64,000 nt of DNA from Streptomyces bobili (GCF_002154575.1 NZ_MUBA01000013.1:1-64000), one strand, 5' to 3'. Positions 27,182 through 36,839 are shown, counted from the first letter of the stretch. The notes: generated by a model not told the origin, from the sequence alone. Numbers and translations: made by a program.

Positions 27182-28726
27182 TCAGCGGACGGTCGCCCCG
27201 AAGGCCACGCCGGTCGCCGGGAGGCCGCCCTCGCCGGGCTTGATCGTCACCGTCGGCGCGCCGCCGGAGGCCACGTTCCACGGGAAGCCGTGGACGCCGC
27301 GGGCCTCGGCCGGGCCGTAGGGCATGCCGACGTACAGCAGCGAGGGGGTGGCGGCCAGGGAGAGGCCGGCGAGCTGGCGCGGGGCGGGAATGCCCGGGAC
27401 GCCGTAGCCGGGGTCGATCCACTGGTCGGAGGCGCCGGGCGCGCCGACCAGCGGAACAATCTGGACGCCGCCCTTCTCCGCGTGCTCCTCGGACGACTCC
27501 TCGCCCGGCACGCCGATGGCGAGGCGGGTGGTGGTCGCCGTGGCGGTGGTGTTCGGGGAGGTGTTGACGGCGGCGAGCCGCTTGCCGAAGAAGTCGCCGG
27601 CCTCGGACTCCTGGTCCACGTCGGCGGAGTTCTGGTCGATCCACGCGGTCTCGGTGAACGTGCCGTTGGCGGCGAGCTTGAACACCTGGACGGCGCCCGC
27701 GTCGACGGTGGTCGACAGGTCCTCGCCGGGCACGCCGACCGCGAGCAGCGACTCGGTGGTGGAGGTGGCGCCGGAGGCCCGGTACGGCACCATCGCGAGC
27801 GCGGCGCCGAACTGGTCGTCCACCTCGGGGGCGCCGCCGATCACGTCCTGGTCCTGGCCTAGGCCGCCGAGCGGCTTCGGGGAGTTGGAGGTGAGGGCGT
27901 GGCTGAAGAAGCCGACGCCGCCGGCGAAGGCGACGGTGCCGAGGGCTTCGCCCGGGGTGCCGACCGCGAAGTGGGTCGGGGTCGCGGCGAGGGTGGCGCC
28001 GTAGCGGTCGTCCTGCTCGGCCGTGCCGGGCACGGCGCCCGCGGTCTCGGTGTCCTGGTGGACGAAGGCGACGGTCTGCGCGGTGCCGCCGACGTAGTAG
28101 AAGCCGCCCGCGTCCTCGACGGTGCCGATGGACTCGCCGGGGTTGCCGATCAGCAGATACGGGGCTCCGGCGGAGGTCTTGCCCGCGGCGAGCGAGTAGC
28201 CGACCCAGTCGTCCGTCTCGGTTCCGCCGCCCAGGACCTTGTCGGTGCCCTGGTAGAACTCCTTCACCGGCTTGGTGCCGGCGTTCAGCCCGCTCGTGGA
28301 GCCGTAGAGGAGTGCCACGACCCCGGCGTCGGGAACGGTGCCCATGTCCTCGTACGGGGTGCCGATCGCGAGGTCGCTGCATCCGTCGAGGTCGGCGTCG
28401 TAGACGGCCAGAGCGTAGCCGTACTGGTCGTTGGCCTCGGGTGCGCCGGGAACGTTGTCGGGCGCCTGCGAGAAGGTGAGAGTCCCCTTGCCGCCGCCGT
28501 AGACGACGTGGATCTCACCGGCCTTCGCGACGCCGTCGACGGTCGCTTCCGGGTCGGCGATCGCGGTGTCCCGGATGCCGTCCCCGTTGAAGTCGGAGTC
28601 GACCCCGGACGGACACGCGACGGCGGCGACGGCCGGTGTGCCACCGGCTCCGAGTCCCCAGACCAGCAGCGTGCCTGTCACGATCGCGGCAGCACTGTGC
28701 CGCCATGTTCTGCCCACGGTCAACAC
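27182..28726 (-). CDS. Secreted FG-GAP beta-propeller protein (first copy, cassette 1)
   Basis: A 514-residue exported propeller protein and the first gene of cassette 1, starting at GTG 28726 after a GGGGG-rich ribosome site. The signal peptide spans SAAAIVTGTLLVWGLGAGG with cleavage near VAAVACPSG. Ca-binding loops are DFNGDGIRD and DADLDGCSD, with repeated IGTPYEDMGTV / VGVPGEDLSTT blades along the chain. The C-terminus FGATVR is identical to the next gene, and the whole protein aligns blade by blade with it, so the pair arose by tandem duplication. Only 41 bases separate the two, which makes a single transcript likely. Confidence 0.85.
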   Translation of the reverse strand: MLTVGRTWRHSAAAIVTGTLLVWGLGAGGTPAVAAVACPSGVDSDFNGDGIRDTAIADPEATVDGVAKAGEIHVVYGGGKGTLTFSQAPDNVPGAPEANDQYGYALAVYDADLDGCSDLAIGTPYEDMGTVPDAGVVALLYGSTSGLNAGTKPVKEFYQGTDKVLGGGTETDDWVGYSLAAGKTSAGAPYLLIGNPGESIGTVEDAGGFYYVGGTAQTVAFVHQDTETAGAVPGTAEQDDRYGATLAATPTHFAVGTPGEALGTVAFAGGVGFFSHALTSNSPKPLGGLGQDQDVIGGAPEVDDQFGAALAMVPYRASGATSTTESLLAVGVPGEDLSTTVDAGAVQVFKLAANGTFTETAWIDQNSADVDQESEAGDFFGKRLAAVNTSPNTTATATTTRLAIGVPGEESSEEHAEKGGVQIVPLVGAPGASDQWIDPGYGVPGIPAPRQLAGLSLAATPSLLYVGMPYGPAEARGVHGFPWNVASGGAPTVTIKPGEGGLPATGVAFGATVR

Positions 28727-29094
28727 AGCTCTGCCCCCGCAGATAAAGAGATCCTAAAGAGAAGTCACCGGATCATCGCTGCGCGTGACGTGCCCATGCA
28801 AGAGTTCACTTGGTCACCAGAACATGACAAGAATCACAGGAGTCACACATCGGCCCCCTGGGTGCTGGCATATGCCAACGGGTAGAGAGGTCGGGCCGGT
28901 TGGCCCCGGAGTGGGTGCACGCTTGCCGACACCTCCGCGCCTGCGGGGCGGCTTCACGACCTCCCTGCGCAGGGGAGCGGCCTCCGGCTCTGACAACTGA
29001 ACGTGATCAGGTGATGTCGGGGCCGGCCGTCCGCCATCACCTCGGACAGCCGGTCGTGCAGGTGTTGGACCTTGGCAGCACGCGCCTCGGGCGT
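28727..29094. other. Intergenic region upstream of cassette 1
   Basis: No convincing gene. It should hold the promoter for the minus-strand cassette 1; TAGGAT near 28752-28757 would suit a -10, but no matching -35 was found. From 28954 to 29094 the minus-strand frame of the fragment at 29095 continues beyond its TAG. Confidence 0.4.
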
Positions 29095-29292
29095 CTAGTT
29101 GCCGCTCAGACGTTTGTGTTGCTCCATGACCGCTCGCAGGGTGTCGCGGTGGACGGCGGCGGCTTCGAATTCGGCGCCAACCTTCGCGAAGCGTTTCTCT
29201 GTGGCTGCGAGTTCGGCGGCCCCCTCGTCATCGCTCTTGCCGCTCAGCCTTACGGCTTCCTCGTCCGCGCGGCACTGGGCCGCCCACGGCAA
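29095..29292 (-). pseudogene. Degraded small gene fragment
   Basis: An unrecognised helical, charged frame (AAELAATEKRFAKVGAEFEA, then TLRAVMEQHKRLSGN) that ends at TAG 29097-29095. Beyond the TAG the same frame continues plausibly (TPEARAAKVQHLHDRLSEVM) to a TGA at 28956-28954. The only start candidate is a TTG inside the right arm region of a terminator hairpin. This reads like a remnant with lost 5' end and a nonsense change. It could equally be a tiny intact gene. Function unknown. Confidence 0.35.
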
Positions 29293-29327
29293 CGGCGGCG
29301 AACACCCCAGTGTTCGCCGCCGTTGCC
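29288..29327. terminator. Strong hairpin, 18-bp perfect stem
   Basis: 29288-29305 pairs perfectly with 29310-29327 (GGCAACGGCGGCGAACAC and complement) around a 4-base loop CCCA. It is one of two adjacent hairpins after cassette 2. Confidence 0.75.
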
Positions 29328-29353
29328 GGCAACTACTGCCGTCAGACGCCCGC

Positions 29354-29386
29354 GAAGCCCCGCCAGGACATTCCTGGCGGGGCTTC
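29354..29386. terminator. Strong hairpin with T-rich tail
   Basis: GAAGCCCCGCCAGGA (29354-29368) pairs with 29372-29386 around a 3-base loop, followed on the plus strand by TAATTT. With the hairpin at 29288 it insulates cassette 2 from cassette 1. Confidence 0.8.
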
Positions 29387-29476
29387 TAATTTGCTCATGC
29401 TAGCCAGAGCGGTGGTGTGAGATTTGCGCAACGAGGCCACGAGACCGCCCCGCATCACCCGTCAGAGTGCGACCAT

Positions 29477-29761
29477 TCATTCCACCGAACGAGCCTTTAC
29501 CCATTCCCGCTCGAACTCTTCCGGAGCTATCTCTGCAGCAGAGAACTCCGGCTGGTCAGAGATTTCTCGAAGATCGAGCGGGAAAGCGACTTCAGAGAGA
29601 CCGACACTTGCTGTCTCATGAAATTCATCTGCCCACTCGACCCTGCCGTCGCGGAAGAATTGAATCTTCCGATTCTCGTACCCGTCTTCGCCGAGCTCGC
29701 TCAGATAGAGGACCGGCTCATCTTCGAGATCATGACTCCATGCCACCTTGACGTACCTCAC
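29477..29761 (-). CDS. DUF6881-type immunity protein
   Basis: A 94-residue acidic protein, MRYVKVAWSHDLEDEPVLYL at the start and SAAEIAPEEFEREWVKA at the end, matching the pattern I know for DUF6881 proteins. In several toxin loci that family sits directly after an ADP-ribosyltransferase or other tip. The GTG start at 29761 is one base after the RHS stop, with AGGAA upstream, so translation is coupled to the toxin. It has no signal peptide and should act in the producer's cytosol. Base composition is visibly AT-richer than neighbouring genes, as is the toxin tip. Immunity function is inferred from position and family. Confidence 0.75.
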   Translation of the reverse strand: MRYVKVAWSHDLEDEPVLYLSELGEDGYENRKIQFFRDGRVEWADEFHETASVGLSEVAFPLDLREISDQPEFSAAEIAPEEFEREWVKARSVE

Positions 29762-29762
29762 A

Positions 29763-32700
29763 CTAATTCCTTCCAGACCCTACGATGCGGCCGGCGAGAT
29801 CAAGAGGCTCACTATTTAGAATATAGAAGACCCCTTCCCTTCCCTTACGCACATCTAGCCCGCGCACATCGATCGAAATATAGTGAGAAACCTTTCGCCC
29901 AAGCCAGGGAACTCGATAGAAGGCGGCGGATAGCTGCCCAGGCCTCTTCGTTCCAGGCTGAACGTCGGTGAGATATTGGCCATCGCCAAACTTGGCGTCA
30001 TTGGGGTTCGCCACTTGAGTGGACGGGCGAAGCTCTTGGCTCGCCAATATCCCATCATGTCCAGCTTCATTCGTGTAGTGATGAAGGACATCGGGAATCT
30101 CATCGTTGCAGTTGTGAACGAGTACCGGCGTGGCCCCCGCAAGCACATAGTACGTGTGCAGGTCACTGACAGTGAGGTTGTGCACCGTCGACTGCTGGGT
30201 CCAGCGCTGGACTGCGGTGATCTGGACGAGCGTGCCGGCCGAGGTGCGAAGCCACTCCCCCCGGTTCAGGTCCGTCGCGTCGATCCAGTCCCGCAATTCC
30301 GGGACCCAGAAGGGGTGGCCGTCGGTCGCCGTCACGGACGCGGTCTTGGTGCCCTTGTCGCCGTCGGTGTCGATGGTGACCTTGACCAGGCTCTTCGTTC
30401 CCGTGCCGTCGATCTCCGCCGTTACCGTCTGGACTTCGGTCTTGCCGGTCTCCGGGTCGGTCGCCAGGACCTTGTCACCGATGTCGATGTCCTCGATGGA
30501 CTTCTGACTCCCGTCAGCCATCAGGACCTTTGTCTTCGGGACGAAGCTGTTGCAGGACTCGGCTGCTGCTTCTGCGGCGGCTTCGGCCTTCTTGGCCCGC
30601 TTCTCGGCCTTGAACCAGTCCCCGACGCCCTTGATGAGTTTCTTGACCAAGCCCCAGATCCGCTTGGCGAGGGCGGCAGACTTGTTCCACTTCCACGGCG
30701 CCCCGTACTTCGTCGCCAGCTTGCCGACCAGTCCACCGGCGAAGCTTGTCGCCACGTTGACCATCGTGGCGCCGCACGCTCCGAGGTTGCCTGTGGTGAA
30801 GCAGTCCAGCGCGTCGGTGATGCCAAGCTCGTCCATCGCGATCTTGGCAAGCTCCTTGCCGGCGTCCATGACACGCTTCTTGGTGGCGTTCGCCTTCCTG
30901 CGTTCCCCGTCCGCCTTGTACTCGGCAGTTGTCTGACCGTTGGTCGGGTAGAGGACCTTGCCGCCCTTGTCGTAGCAGGCCTGGGTCGTGCAACCGGGAC
31001 CGTTGTCCGGAGTCCACACCGAGTCGGGGTTGTCCACGCTGCAGCCGTCGCAGTACAGGCCGCTCGCATCGCTGCTTGTCACGGGGTTGCTGTTGGCGTA
31101 GACGTACCCGTTCATCTGCTGCGGGTCGTTGTAGTCGATGACCGGGTCGACCGAGATGAAGCGGCCGACGGAGCGGTCGTACTCCCGGGCCCCGACGTTC
31201 ACCAGCCCTGTCGACTCGTCGACTGTTTTGCCCAGGAAGCCCTTGTCGTTGACCCAGGTCGTGCTGTTGTTTCCGCGCTCGCTGCCGTACGGGTCCATGC
31301 GGCGGCGAGTGAGCGCACCGGTGGCCGCATCAACCGCGACCTCGGCTGTTCCGTGCTGGTCCGCAGCGAGGAACTGGACTCCGCCCGCCGTGCGCATGGC
31401 GACGGTGGCACCGCCGAAGGTGTAGTAACGGGTGGCTGTGACCGCCTTCGTCGTCGGATTCAGGCTCAGTTCCATGCCGGGCAGGTACAGGGTCTTCTGG
31501 CCGCCGGCGTTGCGCAGCACGCGCTGGCCGGAGGCGTCGTACACGTAGTTCGTCGTCTGGGCGCCGGTGACCGTGGTCAGCTTGTTCTGGGAGTTCCAGG
31601 TGAGGTCCTGGGTGTTGCCGTTCAGAACCCGCTTGGTCGTGTTTCCGGCGCTGTCGTACGCGTACGTGTCCTGGGACCTGACCTCCGGCTTTCCCGCGTG
31701 GGCCGGGGTGAGCGTCTCGACCTTCGTCAGGGCGTGCGGGCCGCCGTCACCGGTCTCGCCCGTCGTACCGTCCTGGTCGGCGTCACCGTAGAGGTAGTCA
31801 CGTGTGACGTCCGGCGTTGCCGAGGAACCGAAGCCGTGGATCGTCTCCGTCTTGCGGTTGCCTGTCACATCGTCGAAGTCGTACGAGCGCCAGTACGGAG
31901 CCGGGCCGCCGACGGTGGACGTCGATGGATCCGCGGCGCAGGCGGCATTGGTGGCCCCCGTACCGATGGCGGCGTCAGGCGTCGTGCTGCTCGTCCAGGC
32001 CTTCGTCATCCGGCGCTGCCAGTCGAACCGGAAGCACTGCGTGTCCGCCTGACCTCCGGCCGGGTTGTCCGTGATGGAGGTGACGTTGCCGGCCTGGTCG
32101 TATGTGTAGCGGGCGTCGTAGGCGACCGAGGTGCTGTCGTTCGTCTTGACGAAGGAATGCGTCGTCCGGCCGGTGCCACGCTCGTGCTCGTAGCCCAGCT
32201 CAGTCGTTTTGGCGCCCTCGGCCTTGCTGGTCAGGAGGAGACGTCTCAGCTGGCTGGTGGTGGAGTACTCCGCCTTGTCGACATATGTGTAGTCGGTCGT
32301 CCCGTACACACTGCGCAGTTCGGTCTGCCGCTGCAGTCCGTCGTACTTGGGGAAGAGTGTCTCCGCGGACAGTCCACCCGCCGCGGGGACGGACGACGTC
32401 AGGACGCTTCCGTCAGTGCCGTACGTCGTCTTGTACTCGTACGTGCCGCCCAGTTCGGGCTCGGCCGTCTTGGACACCGAGTAGCGGGTGGTCAGAGGCT
32501 CGTAGTTGGTACCCAGCTCTGTCGTCAAAGTCGCCGCGTAGACAGAGCCGTTCACGTAGGTGTACGAGCCGTAGGCCTCGCCCTTGGCCACGGTGTCGTA
32601 CGTCCGGGCAGTCAGTTGCCTGCCCGTGGTCGGCTCGCCCTCCCAGGTGGAGGTGACGCGGCCGAACTCGTCGTAGACGGTGGAGTTCTTCTTGCCCTGG

Positions 32701-35700
32701 GTGTCGGTCGCCGACGCGAGTTGAGTCGTGGCCGTGAGACGGTCCAGGATGTCGTACGCGTACTTGGTGTAGCCGGCGTCCGGGTCCTGAGAGGTGATCT
32801 TCCGACCGCGTAGGTCGTAGCCATAGGACCAGAGGTTGCCCTTCCCGTCCTTCACGCTCTCCAGCCGGCCGGCCTTGTTGTACGCGTACTTGGTGGAGAC
32901 GTAGTCCGCGGATGTTCCGGTGGGCAACGGGGCGCCGCCCTTGTACTGGCGCATCTCCACCGTGCGGTCACGGCCGTCTGTGATCGACGTCGTCGGTGCC
33001 TGGCCGGTCGGCGGGTCGGTGTGGACGCGGTCTCCGCCGTAGGCGTACGTGGTTCGCCAGCGCTCGTCGCCCGCCACCGCGAAGATGTCGGCGGTCCTGC
33101 GGCCGGCGCCGTCGTAGTCCGTCAGGCTCTGGGCGTTGGTGTCGCCGTTCCTGACGGCGAAGGGTGTGGCGCTGGGGGCGCCCGTCGTGTAGTAGTCCGT
33201 GTTGCTCTTCACGACGCGCCCGAGACCGTCGTAGAACGTGTCGGCGATCATGCGCCCGTCGTTCGGGCCTTCGGTCTGCACCTGGAAGGGACGCAGGTTG
33301 CCGTCGTACAGCGTGTACTCGGGGGTTCCGTATGTGCCGCCGACCTGGATCTTCTGCGTGGTCACGACGGACGGAGCGTTCTGCCTGACGGTGTACGCGT
33401 ACTTGATGCTGGGGCTTGAGGTCCCCTTCGACACGTCGGGGAGCCAGACGCTGGTGAGTCGGCCCAGCCCGTCGTAGGCGAGGTCGGTACGCCGGCCGTT
33501 GGGGTCCGTCTGGGCCACCGGAGTGCCCCACGCGGGGTTGTACTCCGTGGTGGTGTTCCACCCCCGCTTGTTCGTCTCCACCTTCTTGGTGGCCAGACCG
33601 TCGGTTTCCGCGTAGGTGATCGTCGTTGCGGTACCCGCCGCGTCCTTCACCGTCCGCGGTCGGCCATAGGCGTCGAAGTCCGAGGGGGCGAGGTCGGTGA
33701 TCGTCTCGTACACCGGGGTGTTGTCGACGGTCAACGAGGCGAGGCGCTGGACCTTGGTGCTGTCGCCCTTCGTAGGACCGGTGCCCAAGGTCTGGCCGTC
33801 GTAGAAGGTGACGTCGTCGGAGAGGGTCTCCTTGCCGTGGTTGGCGACGTCGGAGCAGGTTGTCGCCGTGGTGTGCACCCGGTAGGGGAAGGCCAGCATG
33901 TGCTTGGCGGGGTTGTCCGCGTAGTACGTGAGGGTGCACTGGTTGTCGGTGGCGTCGCCGTCGGCTCCGAAGTCGTCGACCTTGGCCGGCCGACCGGTCA
34001 CCGGGTCGTAGGTGTTCGTGCTCTTTGTGACCCGCCACTTGGGACTTTGGGCGGTGTAGCCCTCCAGCGCCGTATAGCTGCTGGTGTCCTTCGAGCGCAG
34101 GAAGCGGGATTCCGTCGTTCCCCAGTCCTGCTTGCGAGAGCCCGTGAGCTGTGTCCAGGGGGTGCTGATGCTCTTGGAGACGATGGCGTCCGCGCTGAAG
34201 GAGCCGTTGTAGGTGGTCGTCTCCAGTTCGAAGCCGGAGAGACGGTCGGCGTCCGTGTACGTGGTGCCTGCCGAGTCCTTGAGCGTCTCGGTCCGTGTTC
34301 CGCCTGTGGGCGTCTTGTCACCGTCGAGGCCGCGGAAGAACACATGCTCCGTGCGGGGGTTGTTCGCCGCCGCGACACCTCCCTCCGATCCCGTGACGCG
34401 CACCTTGGCGTAACCCCGCCAGTCGCTCCACGTCAGGTACTTGGACTCGGCGATGCCGTCCGCGCGGGCCTTCCGCCAGCCGGCGTCACCGATGTAGTCG
34501 TACGACGTGGTCATGTCCGGGGTACCGCCGACCAGGTCGGTCTGGGTGACGGAGCTGACGACGTGCTTGTGGAACCAGTCGGTGATCGGTTCGTCCAGGC
34601 CCGGCGGGTTCCATTTGACCGGGTAGCAGCGCTTGGTGGACTCGCCCTCCTTGGGCAGGGCGGAGGCCGAGCAGTCGGCGGCGGCGTAGTTGACGCTGAG
34701 GTGACCGCCGGACTCGTTCAGCACGCCGGAGAGGCGGAACCGGTTCATCGCCTGGATGTTGTCGCCGGAGATGTCGACGCGGTTGGGCAGCTGGCTGCCG
34801 TAGAGCTCGATCTTCGGCATCGACGTCGCCGTGCCCACGCGGCCTTCGTGGTCGATGTTGTTCAGCCACAGCGACTTCGAGCCGTCGCCGTTGTCGGTGA
34901 AGACGTGTGTCAGCTTCCAGTGGTCCACGTCGGAGTAGCCGGAGCCCGCGCGGATCTGGGTCGTGACGGCGGACAGCTTCTTACGCGTCCAGAAGGTCGG
35001 GGAGTTCTGGCCTTCGCACTTCGTGCCGACCGCGCAGTTCTGGTCCCACGGGACGTCGGGCCAACGGGTCGCCGTGGCGTCCGTCAGGTCGCCCGGCTCA
35101 CAGTCGGTGGCGGCGGCGAGACAGCGCTCGTCGGTGGTGAAGACCACGCGGGCCGACGCGGGCGTCTCGTACACCTGGCCGTCGCGCTGGCCGTACTCGG
35201 TCCGCTTGAGGTACCCGCCGCGGACGTACGGCTTGCCGTTCTCCGTGTACTTGAGGTTCTGGGTGTAGTAGTTGGTCTCCTTGCCGTAGTAGTAGGACAT
35301 CACGTTGCCGTGAGGGTCCTTCACGTATGACAGGTTCCAGCGCCAGGCCTGGTTGCAGTACGAGGCGTCGAACGTCGAGGCGTGGCAGGGTTCGCCGGTG
35401 TCGTCGCCGTAGACGGGGACGGTCCACGTGGAGTCGGTCGTCGGGTCCGGGTCCGTCGTTCCGGTGGTCGCGGGGTCGTCGGCGCGCCAGCCGGGGAGGC
35501 GGTCCAGGCCGAAGTAGTACTCGGTGCCGTCGGTGGTCGTCAGACGCCAGTGTTCACCGTCGTTGTCACCGTTGGTCGTGCCGGTGAGCTTCTCGACCTT
35601 CGAGTTGTCGTCGCTGCTGATCCGCCACTTGCCTGTGGCGTCATCCTTGATCAGCTCGCCTGACGTACCACCGGCCAACGTGACTGTGGCGTTGTCGAAC

Positions 35701-36752
35701 GCCCAGCACTGGTCACCATTGGCCTTGTCCTGCCCGTCCTGGGCGCAGCCTTTGTAGCGTCGTTCGATGTATCCGGGCTCGTAGCCGAAGCCCTGGCCGA
35801 CCCAGGAGCCCTGGGAGTTCGTGACGGCCGTCTGGCCATCGACGGACTGCGAGGTGTAGCCGAGGCTGACGGAGGGGTCCAGGCCGCCCGGCACCGGCGG
35901 GGTCCGCATCGGGTACGACCAGTTGAAGGCGCCGGAGGAGTTGGAGACGCTCCACTCCGAGGAGGGCTGGAGCGAGGTGGCCTTGTAGTTGCCCTGGTCG
36001 CCCGAGCTGCCGGCGGTGGCGGCGAGCAGGGTGACGGCGGTGCTGTCCGACGCCGTCTGCAGGCTCTGTGTGGTGACGCCGCTCCGGTCGGGGGCGGCAT
36101 CCACCGTGGTGGTCAGGGTCTGGGCGGCGACGGAGTTGGTGCTGTCGAGCTTCCGCGGGGTGGAGCATTCCTTCTTCTGCGGGGTGGTGAGCAGGCACTC
36201 CGGGTACTGCACGAAGCGCAGCCGGGAGCCGTAGCTGCCGCCGTACGCGTCGGCGAAACGCGAGTAGTCGAGCTGGACCTTGGCCTGTCCCGCCTTGGCC
36301 ACTCCATCGGTGCGGGCCACCTTCAGGAGTACGCCGTCCACGCCTGCGGCGAGCGCCTTCCTGTGGTCGACGACCTCGACGGCCAGCTCGTCCGGCCCGG
36401 TGTCGAGGGGGGAGGCCGCCTTCAGGGGCAGGCCTTCGACCTGCGCCAGTTTGGTGGAGACCGCCGTCTCGGCACGACCCGCCTTCGGCCAGGTCACCTT
36501 GGCCGGGTCGGTGACCGCGGCGGAGTCGACCGCGTTCTTTCTGGGCTTCTTGGCCGCCTTCGCATCGGTTCCTCGCGCCGGCCCGCGGTCCTGCTGCAGT
36601 TCGGGCATGCCGAGGTCCTTGGCCTCGGCCTGGGGGACGTACTGCGGCAGCAGGCCTATCGCGACGGCGATGCCTACGGCGGCGGCCGCTCTGCGCCGTG
36701 CGGTGCGGTTCCAGAGCGCCGGACCGGCGCTGAACCACGAAGGCGTGGACAT
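29763..36752 (-). CDS. RHS-repeat polymorphic toxin with HINT domain and HYD1-type ADP-ribosyltransferase tip (cassette 2)
   Basis: A ~2,329-residue paralogue of the cassette 1 toxin. ATG 36752 has GGGAG five bases upstream. The export signal is around RRRAAAAVGIAVAIGLLPQY. An SpvB-like segment (GGLDPSVSLGYTSQSVDGQT) precedes RHS/YD repeats (YDGLGRLTSVWLPD, identical to cassette 1 except one residue). The RHS-core end is NVGAREYDRSVGRFISVDPV. The HINT domain is about 2067-2215 (CNSFVPKTKVLMADG to VLVHNC). The last ~114 residues are a Tox-ART-HYD1 domain, with VLHHYTNEAGHDGILAS, FGDGQYLTDVQPG and SHYISIDVRGL. Such tips ADP-ribosylate a target using NAD. The tip (29763-30105) has lower G+C than the RHS body, as though exchanged. 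Confidence 0.9.
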   Translation of the reverse strand: MSTPSWFSAGPALWNRTARRRAAAAVGIAVAIGLLPQYVPQAEAKDLGMPELQQDRGPARGTDAKAAKKPRKNAVDSAAVTDPAKVTWPKAGRAETAVSTKLAQVEGLPLKAASPLDTGPDELAVEVVDHRKALAAGVDGVLLKVARTDGVAKAGQAKVQLDYSRFADAYGGSYGSRLRFVQYPECLLTTPQKKECSTPRKLDSTNSVAAQTLTTTVDAAPDRSGVTTQSLQTASDSTAVTLLAATAGSSGDQGNYKATSLQPSSEWSVSNSSGAFNWSYPMRTPPVPGGLDPSVSLGYTSQSVDGQTAVTNSQGSWVGQGFGYEPGYIERRYKGCAQDGQDKANGDQCWAFDNATVTLAGGTSGELIKDDATGKWRISSDDNSKVEKLTGTTNGDNDGEHWRLTTTDGTEYYFGLDRLPGWRADDPATTGTTDPDPTTDSTWTVPVYGDDTGEPCHASTFDASYCNQAWRWNLSYVKDPHGNVMSYYYGKETNYYTQNLKYTENGKPYVRGGYLKRTEYGQRDGQVYETPASARVVFTTDERCLAAATDCEPGDLTDATATRWPDVPWDQNCAVGTKCEGQNSPTFWTRKKLSAVTTQIRAGSGYSDVDHWKLTHVFTDNGDGSKSLWLNNIDHEGRVGTATSMPKIELYGSQLPNRVDISGDNIQAMNRFRLSGVLNESGGHLSVNYAAADCSASALPKEGESTKRCYPVKWNPPGLDEPITDWFHKHVVSSVTQTDLVGGTPDMTTSYDYIGDAGWRKARADGIAESKYLTWSDWRGYAKVRVTGSEGGVAAANNPRTEHVFFRGLDGDKTPTGGTRTETLKDSAGTTYTDADRLSGFELETTTYNGSFSADAIVSKSISTPWTQLTGSRKQDWGTTESRFLRSKDTSSYTALEGYTAQSPKWRVTKSTNTYDPVTGRPAKVDDFGADGDATDNQCTLTYYADNPAKHMLAFPYRVHTTATTCSDVANHGKETLSDDVTFYDGQTLGTGPTKGDSTKVQRLASLTVDNTPVYETITDLAPSDFDAYGRPRTVKDAAGTATTITYAETDGLATKKVETNKRGWNTTTEYNPAWGTPVAQTDPNGRRTDLAYDGLGRLTSVWLPDVSKGTSSPSIKYAYTVRQNAPSVVTTQKIQVGGTYGTPEYTLYDGNLRPFQVQTEGPNDGRMIADTFYDGLGRVVKSNTDYYTTGAPSATPFAVRNGDTNAQSLTDYDGAGRRTADIFAVAGDERWRTTYAYGGDRVHTDPPTGQAPTTSITDGRDRTVEMRQYKGGAPLPTGTSADYVSTKYAYNKAGRLESVKDGKGNLWSYGYDLRGRKITSQDPDAGYTKYAYDILDRLTATTQLASATDTQGKKNSTVYDEFGRVTSTWEGEPTTGRQLTARTYDTVAKGEAYGSYTYVNGSVYAATLTTELGTNYEPLTTRYSVSKTAEPELGGTYEYKTTYGTDGSVLTSSVPAAGGLSAETLFPKYDGLQRQTELRSVYGTTDYTYVDKAEYSTTSQLRRLLLTSKAEGAKTTELGYEHERGTGRTTHSFVKTNDSTSVAYDARYTYDQAGNVTSITDNPAGGQADTQCFRFDWQRRMTKAWTSSTTPDAAIGTGATNAACAADPSTSTVGGPAPYWRSYDFDDVTGNRKTETIHGFGSSATPDVTRDYLYGDADQDGTTGETGDGGPHALTKVETLTPAHAGKPEVRSQDTYAYDSAGNTTKRVLNGNTQDLTWNSQNKLTTVTGAQTTNYVYDASGQRVLRNAGGQKTLYLPGMELSLNPTTKAVTATRYYTFGGATVAMRTAGGVQFLAADQHGTAEVAVDAATGALTRRRMDPYGSERGNNSTTWVNDKGFLGKTVDESTGLVNVGAREYDRSVGRFISVDPVIDYNDPQQMNGYVYANSNPVTSSDASGLYCDGCSVDNPDSVWTPDNGPGCTTQACYDKGGKVLYPTNGQTTAEYKADGERRKANATKKRVMDAGKELAKIAMDELGITDALDCFTTGNLGACGATMVNVATSFAGGLVGKLATKYGAPWKWNKSAALAKRIWGLVKKLIKGVGDWFKAEKRAKKAEAAAEAAAESCNSFVPKTKVLMADGSQKSIEDIDIGDKVLATDPETGKTEVQTVTAEIDGTGTKSLVKVTIDTDGDKGTKTASVTATDGHPFWVPELRDWIDATDLNRGEWLRTSAGTLVQITAVQRWTQQSTVHNLTVSDLHTYYVLAGATPVLVHNCNDEIPDVLHHYTNEAGHDGILASQELRPSTQVANPNDAKFGDGQYLTDVQPGTKRPGQLSAAFYRVPWLGRKVSHYISIDVRGLDVRKGREGVFYILNSEPLDLAGRIVGSGRN

Positions 36753-36795
36753 GACTACTCCCATGGGAGAACGGAGTGGACCAGGCGTGGGGGGA

Positions 36796-36827
36796 CGAGG
36801 CGGCGGAACAGATGGTCCGCCGCCTCG
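36796..36827 (-). terminator. Hairpin between LamG and RHS genes, cassette 2
   Basis: CGAGGCGGCGGA (36796-36807) pairs perfectly with 36816-36827, loop 8 bases, about 13 bases after the LamG stop. It corresponds in position to the cassette 1 hairpin at 21784. Confidence 0.7.
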
Positions 36828-36839
36828 GCCGTTGTCCGA

